From the NCBI GenBank assembly GCA_016869645.1, contig VGDO01000018.1, positions 1 to 49,965 on the forward strand: a DNA stretch of 49,965 nucleotides, in the 5' to 3' direction. The stretch is from Alphaproteobacteria bacterium. Its GTDB lineage: Bacteria > Pseudomonadota > Alphaproteobacteria > SHVW01. Of the stretch, positions 27,125 to 36,454 are shown one piece after another. The position numbers and the translations under genes are program-made. Within the stretch, counting starts at the first letter, position 1; each line of letters starts with the position of its first letter. Below the pieces are notes generated by a model. That model was not told the DNA's origin. It searched no databases and saw only the letters and a program-made list of their open reading frames with translations.

Positions 27125-27188
27125 TTGACAAGACCAACAGGCCATCCGACTATTTTTTCAGATGGGGTCGTTCCATGATATGGGACGA
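27125..27188 (+). promoter_or_regulatory. Candidate promoter element and 21-bp inverted repeat before the second M81 gene
   Basis: A perfect TTGACA lies at 27125-27130; the best following -10 is TATTTT (27151-27156), at a long 20-base spacing. Beyond it, TCGTTCCAT-GAT-ATGGGACGA (27168-27188) is an inverted repeat matching in eight of nine pairs, 33 bases before the ATG at 27222. It is a good candidate IclR operator, read from sequence symmetry only. Confidence 0.45.
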
Positions 27189-27221
27189 TGTGGTTGCGGG
27201 TCATAGTGTGGGGTCGCCGGG

Positions 27222-28682
27222 ATGCGCATGTTCGTCGCCTCGTTCGCGACCGAGACCAACACGTTCGCGCCATTGCCGGTCGACCGCGCCGCCTTCGAGC
27301 GCGCCTTCTACGCCCGCCCGGGCGAGCACCCCGATACGCCGACGCTGTGTTCCGCGCCGCTGATCGCGGCGCGCCGGCGCGCGGCGCGCGACGGCTTCAC
27401 GCTGATCGAGGGCACGTGCACCTTTGCCGAGCCGGCGGGACTGGTGTCGCGCCAGGCTTTCGAAAGCATTCGCGACGAGATCCTGGGTCAACTCCGTGCC
27501 GCTCTACCGGTCGACGTCGCCTTGTTCGGTCTGCACGGCGCGATGGTCGCCGACGGCTACGACGATTGCGAAGGCGATCTGCTCGCGCGGGCGCGCGAAG
27601 TCGTCGGTCCGAAAGTCGTGGTCGGCTGCGAACACGATCTGCATTGCCACCTGACACCCAAGCGCGTCGCGGCGTGCGATCTGGTCGTGCTGTTCAAGGA
27701 GTTTCCGCACACCGATTTCTTGGCGCGCGCCGAGGACCTCGTCGATCTCGCGCTGCGCACCGTCAAGGGGGAGATTCGCCCGGTCATCGGACTTTACGAC
27801 TGCCGCACGCTCGGCGGTGGCTTCATGACCAATCGGCCCGAGGGTCGTGCCTTCGTCGACCGCATTCAGGCGATGGAGGGCAATGACGGCATCCTATCGA
27901 TCTCGGTCGGACACGGCTTTTCCGCGGGCGACGTCCCGGAGGTGGGGACGAAGGTTCTGGTTATCGCCGACGGCGACAGGAAGAAGGCAGAGGCTCTGGC
28001 CGAGAAGTTGGGGCGCGAAGTGCTGTTGTTTCAGCGCGCCGCGGCGCCGCCGCACTACAAGCCCGATGAGGCCGTTGCCTTCGCGCTCGGCCAGCCCGGC
28101 CGGCCGATCGTCTTCGGCGACCGCTGGGACAGCCCGGGCGGCGGCGTGCCGGGCGACAGCACGATCATGATCGAGACGCTGCTCAAGCATCCCGATATCC
28201 CGTCGGCGATCGGCGTCACGTGGGATCCGATCGCCGTCGAACTATGCCGCGCCGCCGGCGTCGGCGGCAATCTCTGGCTGCGCATCGGCGGCAAGGCGAT
28301 GCCGGTATCTGGTCCTCCGCTCGACGCCCATGTCGTGGTCAAAGCGCTGTCGCCAGACCTTGTCATCCCCTTCGAACAAAGCCGTGTGTCGATGGGCGCA
28401 GCGGCGGCAGTGGCGATCGGCGATGTCGACATCGTCCTCGGCAGCAAGCGATCGCAGACCTTTAGTCCACCGGCGTTCTCCGACATGGGAATCGATCTGT
28501 CGAGGAAGAAGATCGTGGTCGTCAAGTCGTCCAATCACTTCTCGGCGGCGTTTTCGAAGGTTGCCGCTTCGATCCACTATCTCGATTCGGGTGGTCCGTT
28601 TCCCTACGACCCGCTCAGGGTGACCTACCGCAAAGTCCGGCGACCGATTGCGCCCCTCGACGCGGTCATGGGATGTGCATGA
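27222..28682 (+). CDS. M81 (MlrC-like) metallopeptidase, second copy
   Basis: This 486-residue protein keeps the same landmarks as the first copy: E11 in ATETNTF, H105 in GLHGAMV, E117, D139 and H141 in EHDLHCHLTPK, and H163 in EFPHTDFL. The C-terminal half has WDSPGGGVPGDST and KSSNHFSAAF, both usual in the family. Outside the motifs it differs a great deal from its neighbours, so the copies are old paralogs rather than a recent duplication. It is transcribed away from IclR and runs into the third copy. An in-frame ATG two codons later (27228) is an alternative start. Confidence 0.9.
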   Translation: MRMFVASFATETNTFAPLPVDRAAFERAFYARPGEHPDTPTLCSAPLIAARRRAARDGFTLIEGTCTFAEPAGLVSRQAFESIRDEILGQLRAALPVDVALFGLHGAMVADGYDDCEGDLLARAREVVGPKVVVGCEHDLHCHLTPKRVAACDLVVLFKEFPHTDFLARAEDLVDLALRTVKGEIRPVIGLYDCRTLGGGFMTNRPEGRAFVDRIQAMEGNDGILSISVGHGFSAGDVPEVGTKVLVIADGDRKKAEALAEKLGREVLLFQRAAAPPHYKPDEAVAFALGQPGRPIVFGDRWDSPGGGVPGDSTIMIETLLKHPDIPSAIGVTWDPIAVELCRAAGVGGNLWLRIGGKAMPVSGPPLDAHVVVKALSPDLVIPFEQSRVSMGAAAAVAIGDVDIVLGSKRSQTFSPPAFSDMGIDLSRKKIVVVKSSNHFSAAFSKVAASIHYLDSGGPFPYDPLRVTYRKVRRPIAPLDAVMGCA

Positions 28683-30211
28683 TGCGTCTCGGCCTCATTC
28701 ATGTCTCGCAGGAGACCAACGACTTCAACCCGCAGCTGACGACATTGCGCGACTACGAGGCGTTTGGGCTCTACGAAGGCGCCGAGATCGCGGCACGCAT
28801 GGCGAATGCCGGGCAGATCGGCGGCCATTATCGCGGCGTCGCGGAGACCGGCGCGGACGTCGAGACCGTGCCCATCATCCGCGCCCACGCCGTGGCCGGC
28901 GGTCGCATCGACCTCGCGGCGCACCGCTTTTTCCTCGACAAGATTCGCGCCGGCCTCGAGGCCGCCGGGCCGCTCGACGGGCTGGCCTTGCAGCTCCACG
29001 GCGCGTGCGCCGCCGAGGGCATCGACGACGTCGAGGGCGTGCAGGCGGCGCTGTGCCGCGATCTGCTCGGCCCCAAGGTCCCGATCGTCCTCGGCCTGGA
29101 TCATCACGGCAACGTCACGCGGCAGATGGTCGAGGCGGTGGACGCCATCGTCGGCCATCGCACGCAGCCGCACGATCCATTCGACACCGGGCGGATCGGC
29201 GCGGCGCTGCTCGTCCGGCTGGTCCGCGACCGTATCCGGCCGGCGATGGCATTCCGCAAGATTCCACTCGTCACGCACCAGGAGCAATTCCTGACTCGGC
29301 AGGGTCCGATGAAGGTCTGGTTCGACCGTGCCCGCGCCATGGAGCGCGACCCGCGCGTGCTGCAGGCGGCACCGTTTCCCATGCAGCCCTGGCTCGACGT
29401 CGACGAAGGCGGTTGGACGGCGGTGGTCGTCACCGACGGCGACCGCGCTCTGGCCGAGCGGCTGGCCGACGAACTGGCCGATCTCGCTTGGTCGCTTCGC
29501 GACGATTTCTTGGTGCGCGAGGCGGTGGGCATCGATGAGGCCGTGCGCATGGCGGACGCCGAACCGAAGGGCGTCGTCGTGCTGAGCGACACCGGCGACA
29601 CCGTTTTCGGCGGCGCGGCCGGCGACAGCAATCTCCTTCTCGATGCGATGCTTCGGCTGAAGGTGCGCGGCCCGGCCCTCGTGCCCATGGTCGCGCCCAG
29701 GGCGGCGGTGCGCCTGACGGAGGCGGGCGAAGGCGCGCGGGTGACGCTGCCCCTGGGCGGCGAAACCGCAACCGCGTTCTTTCGTCCCCTGGAGGTCACG
29801 GGCACGGTACGCCGGCTGCATGGCGGCAAGGTTCCGGTGAGCGGCTATCAGGACAGCGAGATCGACATGGGCCGCACGGCCTTGTTCGAGGTCGGACCGG
29901 CCCTCGTGCTGGTCAGCGAACTGCGCGGCGTCGGCGGCAATCTGCCCGACGTTTACCGGCCGTTCGGCGTCGAGCCGCGCGACTGCCGGATCGCAGTCCT
30001 CAAGACCGCGTCGAATTTTCAGTACTTCGCGCCGATGACCTCGCGCGTCATTCGCGCCGACACGCGCGGGCCCGGCCAGTCGGACGTGTTCACCCTGCCC
30101 TGGTCTAGACTGCCGCGTCCGATCTATCCTTTGGAAAAGATCGCCGACCGCAGCACACCCCGCGCGTCGCGTGGAGTGGCTGCGCAATCGGCAAGAACCG
30201 CTCGCAACTAG
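28679..30211 (+). CDS. M81 (MlrC-like) metallopeptidase, third copy
   Basis: This protein has about 510 residues. The preferred ATG at 28679 overlaps the previous stop (ATGA); ATGs at 28673 and 28682 are also possible. Family residues, numbered from 28679, are E12 in SQETNDF, H107 in LHGACAA, E119, D141 and H143 in GLDHHGNVT, and H165 in QPHDPFD. DHHGN replaces the DLHA or DLHC seen in the other copies, so its specificity may differ. A tail after about residue 485 is rich in Arg, Ala and Ser and looks disordered. It lies nine bases before the ABC binding-protein gene, so cleavage and uptake appear linked. Confidence 0.9.
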   Translation: MMRLGLIHVSQETNDFNPQLTTLRDYEAFGLYEGAEIAARMANAGQIGGHYRGVAETGADVETVPIIRAHAVAGGRIDLAAHRFFLDKIRAGLEAAGPLDGLALQLHGACAAEGIDDVEGVQAALCRDLLGPKVPIVLGLDHHGNVTRQMVEAVDAIVGHRTQPHDPFDTGRIGAALLVRLVRDRIRPAMAFRKIPLVTHQEQFLTRQGPMKVWFDRARAMERDPRVLQAAPFPMQPWLDVDEGGWTAVVVTDGDRALAERLADELADLAWSLRDDFLVREAVGIDEAVRMADAEPKGVVVLSDTGDTVFGGAAGDSNLLLDAMLRLKVRGPALVPMVAPRAAVRLTEAGEGARVTLPLGGETATAFFRPLEVTGTVRRLHGGKVPVSGYQDSEIDMGRTALFEVGPALVLVSELRGVGGNLPDVYRPFGVEPRDCRIAVLKTASNFQYFAPMTSRVIRADTRGPGQSDVFTLPWSRLPRPIYPLEKIADRSTPRASRGVAAQSARTARN

Positions 30212-30220
30212 GAGGCCACG

Positions 30221-31765
30221 ATGAAATTGAGGTTCCTCAACGCGCCGCGCCTGTTTGGCGCAGTGGCGCTCGGCTTGGCGGCGGTATTCGCCGCGCAGCC
30301 CACGCCCGCCCAGCAGATCTCCGGCGGTACGCTTCGGGTCGCCATCCTGGCCGACATCGCCAACTACGACCCGCACCAGTTCTCGTTCATCAACGCATCG
30401 CTGATCAAGAATCTCTACGACAACCTGCTCGAATATTCGCCCGACGGCAAAATCGTCCCGGCGCTGGCCGAGTCCTTCCAGATCGCGCCGGACAGCAGGT
30501 CGGTGACGCTCAAGCTGCGCAACGACGTGAAATTTCACAGCGGCGCGCCGCTCACCGCCGAAGCGGTGGCAGCCAATCTCAAGAAAGCCGCCGATCCCAA
30601 GCTCGGCAAGAACGTCTATCCGACGATGTCGTTCGTCGACAATTGGACGGTCGTCGATCCGCTCACGGTTCGGCTCAACTTCAAGGGCCCGGCGCCGGAG
30701 CGGCAGATCACCGATCTTCTCCAGTTCATCTCAATCATCGACCCTGCGGGCATCGAAACGGTCGAGCAGAAACCGGCGGGCAGCGGCGCCTACATGCTCG
30801 CCGAACGCGTGGTCGGTCAGCGCATCCGCCTCACAGCCAACCCCAACTACTGGCGCAAGGGCGAGCCTGTGTCGAAGGAAGTGGTGTTCACCATCTTCTC
30901 GCAGGACGCGGCGGCCACGGCGGCCCTCGAGTCGGGCGGTGCGGACATCATCTATGCGGGCACCGCGCGCAGCGCCTCGCGGCTGCGCGCGGCCGGATAT
31001 AACGTGCTCCAGGGACCCGGCCCGCTGGTCCAGGTGTTCCGCATCAACACGACGCGCGGTCCGTTCCGCAACGAGAAGTTCCGCCAGGCGTTCAACTATC
31101 TGATCGACCGCGAGGGCGTGCTGCGCGCCGGCTATGCCGGCCTGGGCGAGGTGGTGGCGCTCCCCTGGGCCCTGTCGAGCCCGGCGCACGACCCGTCCTA
31201 CGCACAGACCTACGCATTCAACCTCGACAAGGGAAAGGAGCTGCTGGCCCAGTCGGGATTGAGCCAGGCCGAGATGAGCAACTGGAAGCTGGTCGTCGAT
31301 GCCGGCAATCAGCCGGTCGTCGCCATCAGCCAGGTGGTCCAGAGCACGTTGAAGCGCGCCGGCATCGACGTGCAACTCGACCTCAAGGAGGGCGCCGAAC
31401 TGGTCGACGCCATGCTCAAGGGCCGCTTCGACGCCATCTTCGGCGGCGTCGGCAACATCCAGAAATTCCCCTCGCGCGTGACCACCAACAGCATCTACCG
31501 CACGACGGCCAACCCGGTGCTGGGCGATCCGCACCCGCATCCGAAGTACCTGGCGGCGATCGAGAAGGTGAATACCACTCTCGGGTCGGGACCGGCGGTC
31601 AAGGCCGCCTACGATGAACTCAACAAGGTGCTCGTCGAATCGGCCTTCGGCATTCCCACCAACACCTACAACGCGGGCCTGATCGTCACGGCCAAGAATG
31701 TCGCGGGCTTCACGCTCGACATCGACGACATGCTGGTGCTGCGCACGGTTGGCTTCCGCCGCTGA
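30221..31765 (+). CDS. ABC transporter substrate-binding protein, peptide/nickel family (system 1)
   Basis: This periplasmic receptor has 514 residues, a signal peptide (1-30, ending near PAQQ) and the SBP_bac_5 fold (about 60-430). Family phrases include LIKNLYDNLLEYSPDGKI, LRNDVKFHSGAPLTAE and FRQAFNYLIDREGVL. The family binds dipeptides, oligopeptides, opines and related amides. A full TAGGAGG ribosome site lies before the ATG at 30221, the strongest I noticed in the window and in line with the excess usually needed for a binding protein. It is the first transporter gene after two M81 peptidases. Confidence 0.93.
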   Translation: MKLRFLNAPRLFGAVALGLAAVFAAQPTPAQQISGGTLRVAILADIANYDPHQFSFINASLIKNLYDNLLEYSPDGKIVPALAESFQIAPDSRSVTLKLRNDVKFHSGAPLTAEAVAANLKKAADPKLGKNVYPTMSFVDNWTVVDPLTVRLNFKGPAPERQITDLLQFISIIDPAGIETVEQKPAGSGAYMLAERVVGQRIRLTANPNYWRKGEPVSKEVVFTIFSQDAAATAALESGGADIIYAGTARSASRLRAAGYNVLQGPGPLVQVFRINTTRGPFRNEKFRQAFNYLIDREGVLRAGYAGLGEVVALPWALSSPAHDPSYAQTYAFNLDKGKELLAQSGLSQAEMSNWKLVVDAGNQPVVAISQVVQSTLKRAGIDVQLDLKEGAELVDAMLKGRFDAIFGGVGNIQKFPSRVTTNSIYRTTANPVLGDPHPHPKYLAAIEKVNTTLGSGPAVKAAYDELNKVLVESAFGIPTNTYNAGLIVTAKNVAGFTLDIDDMLVLRTVGFRR

Positions 31766-31791
31766 GGCGTACGGTCGAACCTTCGCCGACG

Positions 31792-33825
31792 ATGCCTGAC
31801 CCGGTCCTGACGATACGCTCACTGTCGGTGACGTTCGTCGGGCCGGGCGGGATCGTGCCGGCGGTGCGCGGCGTCGATCTCGAAGTCCACGAGAACGAAG
31901 TCGTCGGAATCGTCGGCGAATCGGGATCCGGCAAGAGCGTCACGGCGCTCGCCGTCGCCGGCTTGCTGCCGCCATCGGCGCGAGTGACGGGGTCGATCGT
32001 GCTCGCCGGTCGCGAAGTGGTCGGCGCGCCGCGCGAGGCGCTGCGCCTGATGCGCGGCCAGGACATCGGCGTCATCTTTCAGGATCCGACGACGACCCTG
32101 AATCCTCTCATGCCGGTCGGGTCCCAGGTGGTCGAGGGCGAATTGGCGCACGGGCGGCTGCGCGTCGACGAGGCGTGGCCGCGCGCCGTCGAGCTTCTCC
32201 GCGAGGTCGAGATCGCTGATCCGGCCGGACGCGCCGCGCAGTACCCGCACCAGTTCTCGGGCGGCATGCGCCAGCGCGCCGTCATCGCCATGGCCATGGC
32301 GGGACGGCCGAAGCTGATCGTCGCCGACGAGCCGACCACGGCGCTCGACGTGACCGTTCAGGCGCAGGTCCTGGCGCTGCTCGCCCGTCGGCAGGCGGCC
32401 ACCGGCGCGGCGGCGATCCTGATCAGCCACGACTTGGGCCTGGTCGCAGAGGTCGCCCACCGCGTTGCCGTGATGTACGGCGGACGCATCGTCGAGACAG
32501 GCTCCGCGCACGATATTTTCAAGCGGCCACGCCACCCCTATACGGCGGCGCTGCTCAAGAGCGCGCCGCGCATCGAGGCGGCAGAGGGCCGTCTCGATCC
32601 GATTCCCGGCCAGCCGCCGACACCGACCGACCTGCCCGCGGGATGCTCTTTTCATCCGCGCTGCGCCATCGGTGCCCATCGCCCCCGTTGCCGCGCCGAG
32701 GAACCGCCATTCCGGTCGGTGGCCGCTCATGGCGTCGCCTGCCACTTTGCCGAGGAGGTCGCGGCGCCGGCGACGATCGATGCGCCCGCCGCGGCCCGCC
32801 GCCCCTCGGTCGGCCAGGGCGAGGCCTTGCTCGAGGTCGAGGGACTGAAGATCCACTTCCCGATCAAGGCCGGCCTCCTGCGGCGCGTGATCCGCACGGT
32901 GCGCGCCGTCGACGGAGTGAGCCTGCGCATCGCGCCGGGCGAGACGTTGGGCCTGGTCGGGGAATCGGGATGCGGCAAGACGACGACCGGCCGCGCCATC
33001 ATGGGACTGATTCCGGTCACCGGGGGGTCGATCCGGTTTCGTGGTCGCGCGATCGAGAATGCGGGGCGTGACGTCCTGCGGGAGGCGCGGCGCGAGATGC
33101 AGTACGTGTTCCAGGATCCGTACTCCTCGCTCAACCCCATGCTCGCGGTCGGCGATGCGGTTGCCGAGCCGCTGCGCATCCACGGCTGCTACGACGAGAT
33201 GGGCGGCGCGCGCTGGATCGCCCGGCTGTTCGAGATGGTCGGCCTGTCGCCGAGCGTCGCCCATCGCCAGCCGCGCGAGTTCTCCGGCGGCCAGAAGCAG
33301 CGCATCGGCATCGCCCGTGCGCTGGCGCTCAAGCCCAGGCTGCTGATCCTCGACGAGCCGGTGGCATCGCTCGACGTGTCAATCCAGGCGCAGATCGTCA
33401 ACCTGCTGCAGGATCTGCAGCGCGAACTCGGTCTCGCCTATCTGTTCATTGCGCACGATCTGTCCGTCGTGAAGCACATGTCGGACCGCGTTGCGGTCAT
33501 GTATCTGGGCCGGATCGTCGAGCAGAGCGACAAGGCGACGCTCTACGCCTCACCCCTGCATCCCTATACGCAGGCGCTCCTGTCGGCGGTTCCGGCCCCC
33601 GATCCGTCCGGTCGGCGCCGGCGCATCGTTCTCGCGGGCGAGATTCCCAATCCCGCCTCGCCGCCTTCGGGCTGCCACTTTCACCCGCGCTGCTTCCGCG
33701 CCGGCCCGCGCTGCGCCGTCGAGCCGCCGACCTTCGAGCCGCAGCCCGGATCGCCGACCTTGCGCGCATGCCACTTCGCCGGCCCGCTCGAAGCGACGCG
33801 TGGCGCTGCGGGGGCCGCCTCTTGA
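31792..33825 (+). CDS. Fused double ATP-binding protein of a peptide-type ABC importer (DppD-DppF fusion, system 1)
   Basis: This 677-residue protein holds both ATPases that are usually encoded separately. Domain 1 has Walker A GESGSGKS (42-49), signature FSGGM (155-159) and Walker B LIVADEP (175-181). Domain 2 starts near 345, with Walker A GESGCGKT (390-397), a signature FSGGQKQR and [12 protein letters not shown]. Each half ends in the oligopeptide-transporter tail with a cysteine cluster; in the first half the cysteines are C285, C291, C300 and C317. The gene sits before the permease genes, the reverse of the usual order. Confidence 0.93.
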   Translation: MPDPVLTIRSLSVTFVGPGGIVPAVRGVDLEVHENEVVGIVGESGSGKSVTALAVAGLLPPSARVTGSIVLAGREVVGAPREALRLMRGQDIGVIFQDPTTTLNPLMPVGSQVVEGELAHGRLRVDEAWPRAVELLREVEIADPAGRAAQYPHQFSGGMRQRAVIAMAMAGRPKLIVADEPTTALDVTVQAQVLALLARRQAATGAAAILISHDLGLVAEVAHRVAVMYGGRIVETGSAHDIFKRPRHPYTAALLKSAPRIEAAEGRLDPIPGQPPTPTDLPAGCSFHPRCAIGAHRPRCRAEEPPFRSVAAHGVACHFAEEVAAPATIDAPAAARRPSVGQGEALLEVEGLKIHFPIKAGLLRRVIRTVRAVDGVSLRIAPGETLGLVGESGCGKTTTGRAIMGLIPVTGGSIRFRGRAIENAGRDVLREARREMQYVFQDPYSSLNPMLAVGDAVAEPLRIHGCYDEMGGARWIARLFEMVGLSPSVAHRQPREFSGGQKQRIGIARALALKPRLLILDEPVASLDVSIQAQIVNLLQDLQRELGLAYLFIAHDLSVVKHMSDRVAVMYLGRIVEQSDKATLYASPLHPYTQALLSAVPAPDPSGRRRRIVLAGEIPNPASPPSGCHFHPRCFRAGPRCAVEPPTFEPQPGSPTLRACHFAGPLEATRGAAGAAS

Positions 33826-34694
33826 GTGCGCTCGGCAGCGCGGCGGAGATCGGCAAGCGTATCGTCGTCCGCAAGACGGCGGCGCTGAGTTTGGCTTATC
33901 TCGTCGCGGTCGCGTTGGCGGCGGCGTTCGCCACGACGGTGGGGTTCGACCCGTTGTCGCAGAATCTGGCGCGCATGCTCGAAGGGCCGTCGCGCGACTA
34001 TCTCTTCGGCACCGACGAGCTCGGGCGCGACATCCTGGCCCGCGTCGTCTACGGCGCGCGCACGTCGCTGATCACGGCCGCAGGCGCTGTGACGCTGGCC
34101 GCGTCGGTCGGCGTACCGATGGGCTTGGTGGCCGGCTTTTTCGGCGGCTGGCGCGACGCCGTCCTGATGCGGATCGTCGATCTGAAACTGGCTTTGCCGA
34201 GCATTCTTCTCGCGCTGGCTCTCATCGCCGTTCTGGGCCGCAGCCAGGTGGCGGCCCTGACGGCGGTCGGCCTCACCGGCGTGCCGACATTCGCGCGCGT
34301 GGCGCGCGCCCAGGTCTTGTCGTTGCGGCGCCGCGACTTCGTCACCGCCGTCGAGGCGTTCGGGGCTTCGTCGCCCTACCTCATGTTCCGCACCATCCTG
34401 CCCAATTCGTGGAGCCCGATCCTGACGCAGATGGTGGTGCTGTCCTCGGTGGCGATTCTCCTCGAGGCGTCGCTCGCCTTTCTCGGCGTCGGCATTCCGC
34501 CGCCGACGCCGAGCTGGGGCGAGATGCTGCGCACCGGCAAGGAGTACCTGTACGAATCGCCGACCTACGCCATCCTTCCCGGTCTGATGCTGACCTTGAC
34601 CATCCTGTCCTTCGACACGCTCGGCCGCGCGCTGTCCGCGGTGCTCGAGGGGCGTGAAGACGCGCCCGTGCGGCGCGGCGCGGGGCCGGCATGA
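33822..34694 (+). CDS. ABC transporter permease, DppC-like (system 1)
   Basis: This inner-membrane permease has about 290 residues and five or six helices. I place the start at the TTG at 33822, which overlaps the ATPase stop as TTGA; the open frame further upstream lies within the ATPase gene. DppC landmarks are FGTDELGRDILARVVYGARTS near the N-terminus, the EAA-type loop with VTAVEAFGASSPYLMFRTILPN and LAFLGVGIPPPTPSWGEML. Its ATGA overlap with the next permease gene indicates coupled translation. Confidence 0.9.
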   Translation: MSALGSAAEIGKRIVVRKTAALSLAYLVAVALAAAFATTVGFDPLSQNLARMLEGPSRDYLFGTDELGRDILARVVYGARTSLITAAGAVTLAASVGVPMGLVAGFFGGWRDAVLMRIVDLKLALPSILLALALIAVLGRSQVAALTAVGLTGVPTFARVARAQVLSLRRRDFVTAVEAFGASSPYLMFRTILPNSWSPILTQMVVLSSVAILLEASLAFLGVGIPPPTPSWGEMLRTGKEYLYESPTYAILPGLMLTLTILSFDTLGRALSAVLEGREDAPVRRGAGPA

Positions 34695-35638
34695 TCGGCT
34701 ACGTGGCGCGACGGCTGATGCAGCTCCTGCCGGTCCTGTTGACCGCATCGGCGCTCATCTTCGGGATGATGTACGCAGTGCCGGGGGGGCCGGTGGGCGT
34801 GCTGGTCGGCGAGAACGCCACGCCTGAGCAGATCGAGAAGGTGACCAAGGAATTCGGCCTCGATCGGCCGGTGCTCGTGCAATATGCCGACTGGCTCGGC
34901 CGCGCCATGACAGGCGATCTCGGACATTCGCTTCACAGCCGCGAGCCGGTGGCCAAGCTGATCGGCGAACGGTTGCCGGCGACAATCCAACTGGCGCTGA
35001 CCGCAACCGTCATCGGATTGCTGCTCGGCGTGCCTCTGGCCGTCGCCAGCGCCCTGACCCAAGGCTCGTGGTTCGACCGCGGCTTGAGCGGCTGGAGCGC
35101 GCTGGCGCTCGGGGTGCCGACATTCTGGGTCGGGATCCTTCTCATCCTGCTGTTCGCCGTCCAATTGCGCCTCCTGCCCGCCGCCTCCGGCTACGTTCCA
35201 TTCTGGGACTCGCCATGGCAGATGCTGCGCAACACGATCCTGCCGGCCTCGACCCTCGGTCTTTACGTCTCGGGCATATTTGCCCGTTTCCTGCGCGGCT
35301 CGCTGATCGCCGAACTCAATGCCGATTACGTGCGGACAGCGCGCTCCAAGGGCTTGGTCGAATCGGCGATCGTGGTGCGCCACGTGATGCGCAATGCGCT
35401 GCTGCCTTTCGTCACGATCGTCGGCATCATGCTGGCCGGCTTCATCGGCGGGGCGGTCGTGACCGAGGCGGTTTTTACCTATCCCGGAATGGGTCGCCTC
35501 GTCATCCAGGCGATCGGTTCGCGCGATTATCCGTTGATCCAGGGCTGCATCCTCGTGATCCTGGTTGGGTACATGTTGATCAACCTCGCCGTCGATGTTC
35601 TCTACGTGTACATCGACCCGCGGATCGACTATGGCTGA
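34691..35638 (+). CDS. ABC transporter permease, DppB-like (system 1)
   Basis: This 315-residue inner-membrane permease has an N-terminal helix (about 9-30), an exposed loop with FGLDRPVLVQYADWLG, and further helices. The cytoplasmic coupling loop is DYVRTARSKGLVESAIVVRH followed by NALLP. The order ATPase-DppC-DppB is unusual for this family, where B normally comes first. Its start overlaps the end of the DppC gene by four bases. The SDR gene begins nine bases after its stop, suggesting that transport and oxidation genes share one transcript. Confidence 0.92.
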   Translation: MIGYVARRLMQLLPVLLTASALIFGMMYAVPGGPVGVLVGENATPEQIEKVTKEFGLDRPVLVQYADWLGRAMTGDLGHSLHSREPVAKLIGERLPATIQLALTATVIGLLLGVPLAVASALTQGSWFDRGLSGWSALALGVPTFWVGILLILLFAVQLRLLPAASGYVPFWDSPWQMLRNTILPASTLGLYVSGIFARFLRGSLIAELNADYVRTARSKGLVESAIVVRHVMRNALLPFVTIVGIMLAGFIGGAVVTEAVFTYPGMGRLVIQAIGSRDYPLIQGCILVILVGYMLINLAVDVLYVYIDPRIDYG

Positions 35639-35647
35639 TCGCACGCC

Positions 35648-36454
35648 GTGACCGCCGCCATGCCTCTCTCGCCCGCATCGCTATTCGACCTTGACGGACA
35701 GGTCGCCTTGGTCACGGGATCGTCGCGCGGTCTTGGCTGGGCGATTGCCCAGGCCCTGGCCGGGGCCGGCGCGCTGGTTGTTCTCAACGCACGCGGCGTC
35801 GACGCGTTGGCCCCGCGCAGGGACGCGCTTGTCGGCGCCGGACTGAAGGCCGAGACCATGGCGTTCGACGCAGGCGACCCGGCTGCCGCCACGGCGGCTG
35901 TCGCCGCGATCGCCAGCCGCTTCGGCCGGCTCGACATCCTGGTCAACAATGCCGCCGGTTCGGTGCGCAAACCGGCGCTCGAGCTGACCGACGAAGACTG
36001 GTCGCGCACGATCGAGGCGAGCCTGACATCCGGCTTCCGCCTGGCGCGCGCGGCGGGCCGGATCATGACGCGCGCCCGCTATGGCCGTATCGTGTTCACG
36101 TCGTCGATCAACTCGATGGTCGTGCGTCCCGGCATGGTCGGATATGCGACGGCCAAGACCGGCATGCTCGGGCTGGTGCGTTCGCTCGCCGTCGAATTTG
36201 CAGCCGATGGCGTGACCGTCAACGCCATTGCGCCGGGCTACTTCCCGACCGAGGGCAATGCCGCCACCCGCCGCTCCGATCCGGGTTTCGAGGCGCGCAT
36301 CGCAACGCGCACGCCGATGGGCCGCTGGGGCCGCCCCGAGGAACTCGGGCCGGCGTGCCTCTATCTGTGCTCGCGTGCGTCCAGTTTCACCACGGGAACC
36401 GTGCTCACGGTCGATGGTGGATTGACGGTAGCCATTGGGTCGGAGCCGACATGA
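35648..36454 (+). CDS. Short-chain dehydrogenase/reductase (SDR)
   Basis: This 268-residue cytosolic oxidoreductase uses NAD(P). The cofactor motif is TGSSRGLG (23-30), the second motif is NNAAGS near 98-103, and the catalytic set includes the serine in FTSSIN and YATAK with its Tyr and Lys. The C-terminus has GYFPTEGN and TVDGGLT. It starts with GTG at 35648 or possibly the ATG at 35660. It overlaps the next dehydrogenase by four bases. An alcohol or hydroxy acid released from the imported compound is a possible substrate. Confidence 0.9.
   Translation: MTAAMPLSPASLFDLDGQVALVTGSSRGLGWAIAQALAGAGALVVLNARGVDALAPRRDALVGAGLKAETMAFDAGDPAAATAAVAAIASRFGRLDILVNNAAGSVRKPALELTDEDWSRTIEASLTSGFRLARAAGRIMTRARYGRIVFTSSINSMVVRPGMVGYATAKTGMLGLVRSLAVEFAADGVTVNAIAPGYFPTEGNAATRRSDPGFEARIATRTPMGRWGRPEELGPACLYLCSRASSFTTGTVLTVDGGLTVAIGSEPT

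Noticed and set aside
24673..30211. A microcystin-degradation cluster (mlrABCD)
   Set aside because: Only MlrC-family proteins are present. There is no MlrA-type membrane protease or MlrB-type serine enzyme, and most M81 proteins are not known to act on microcystin.
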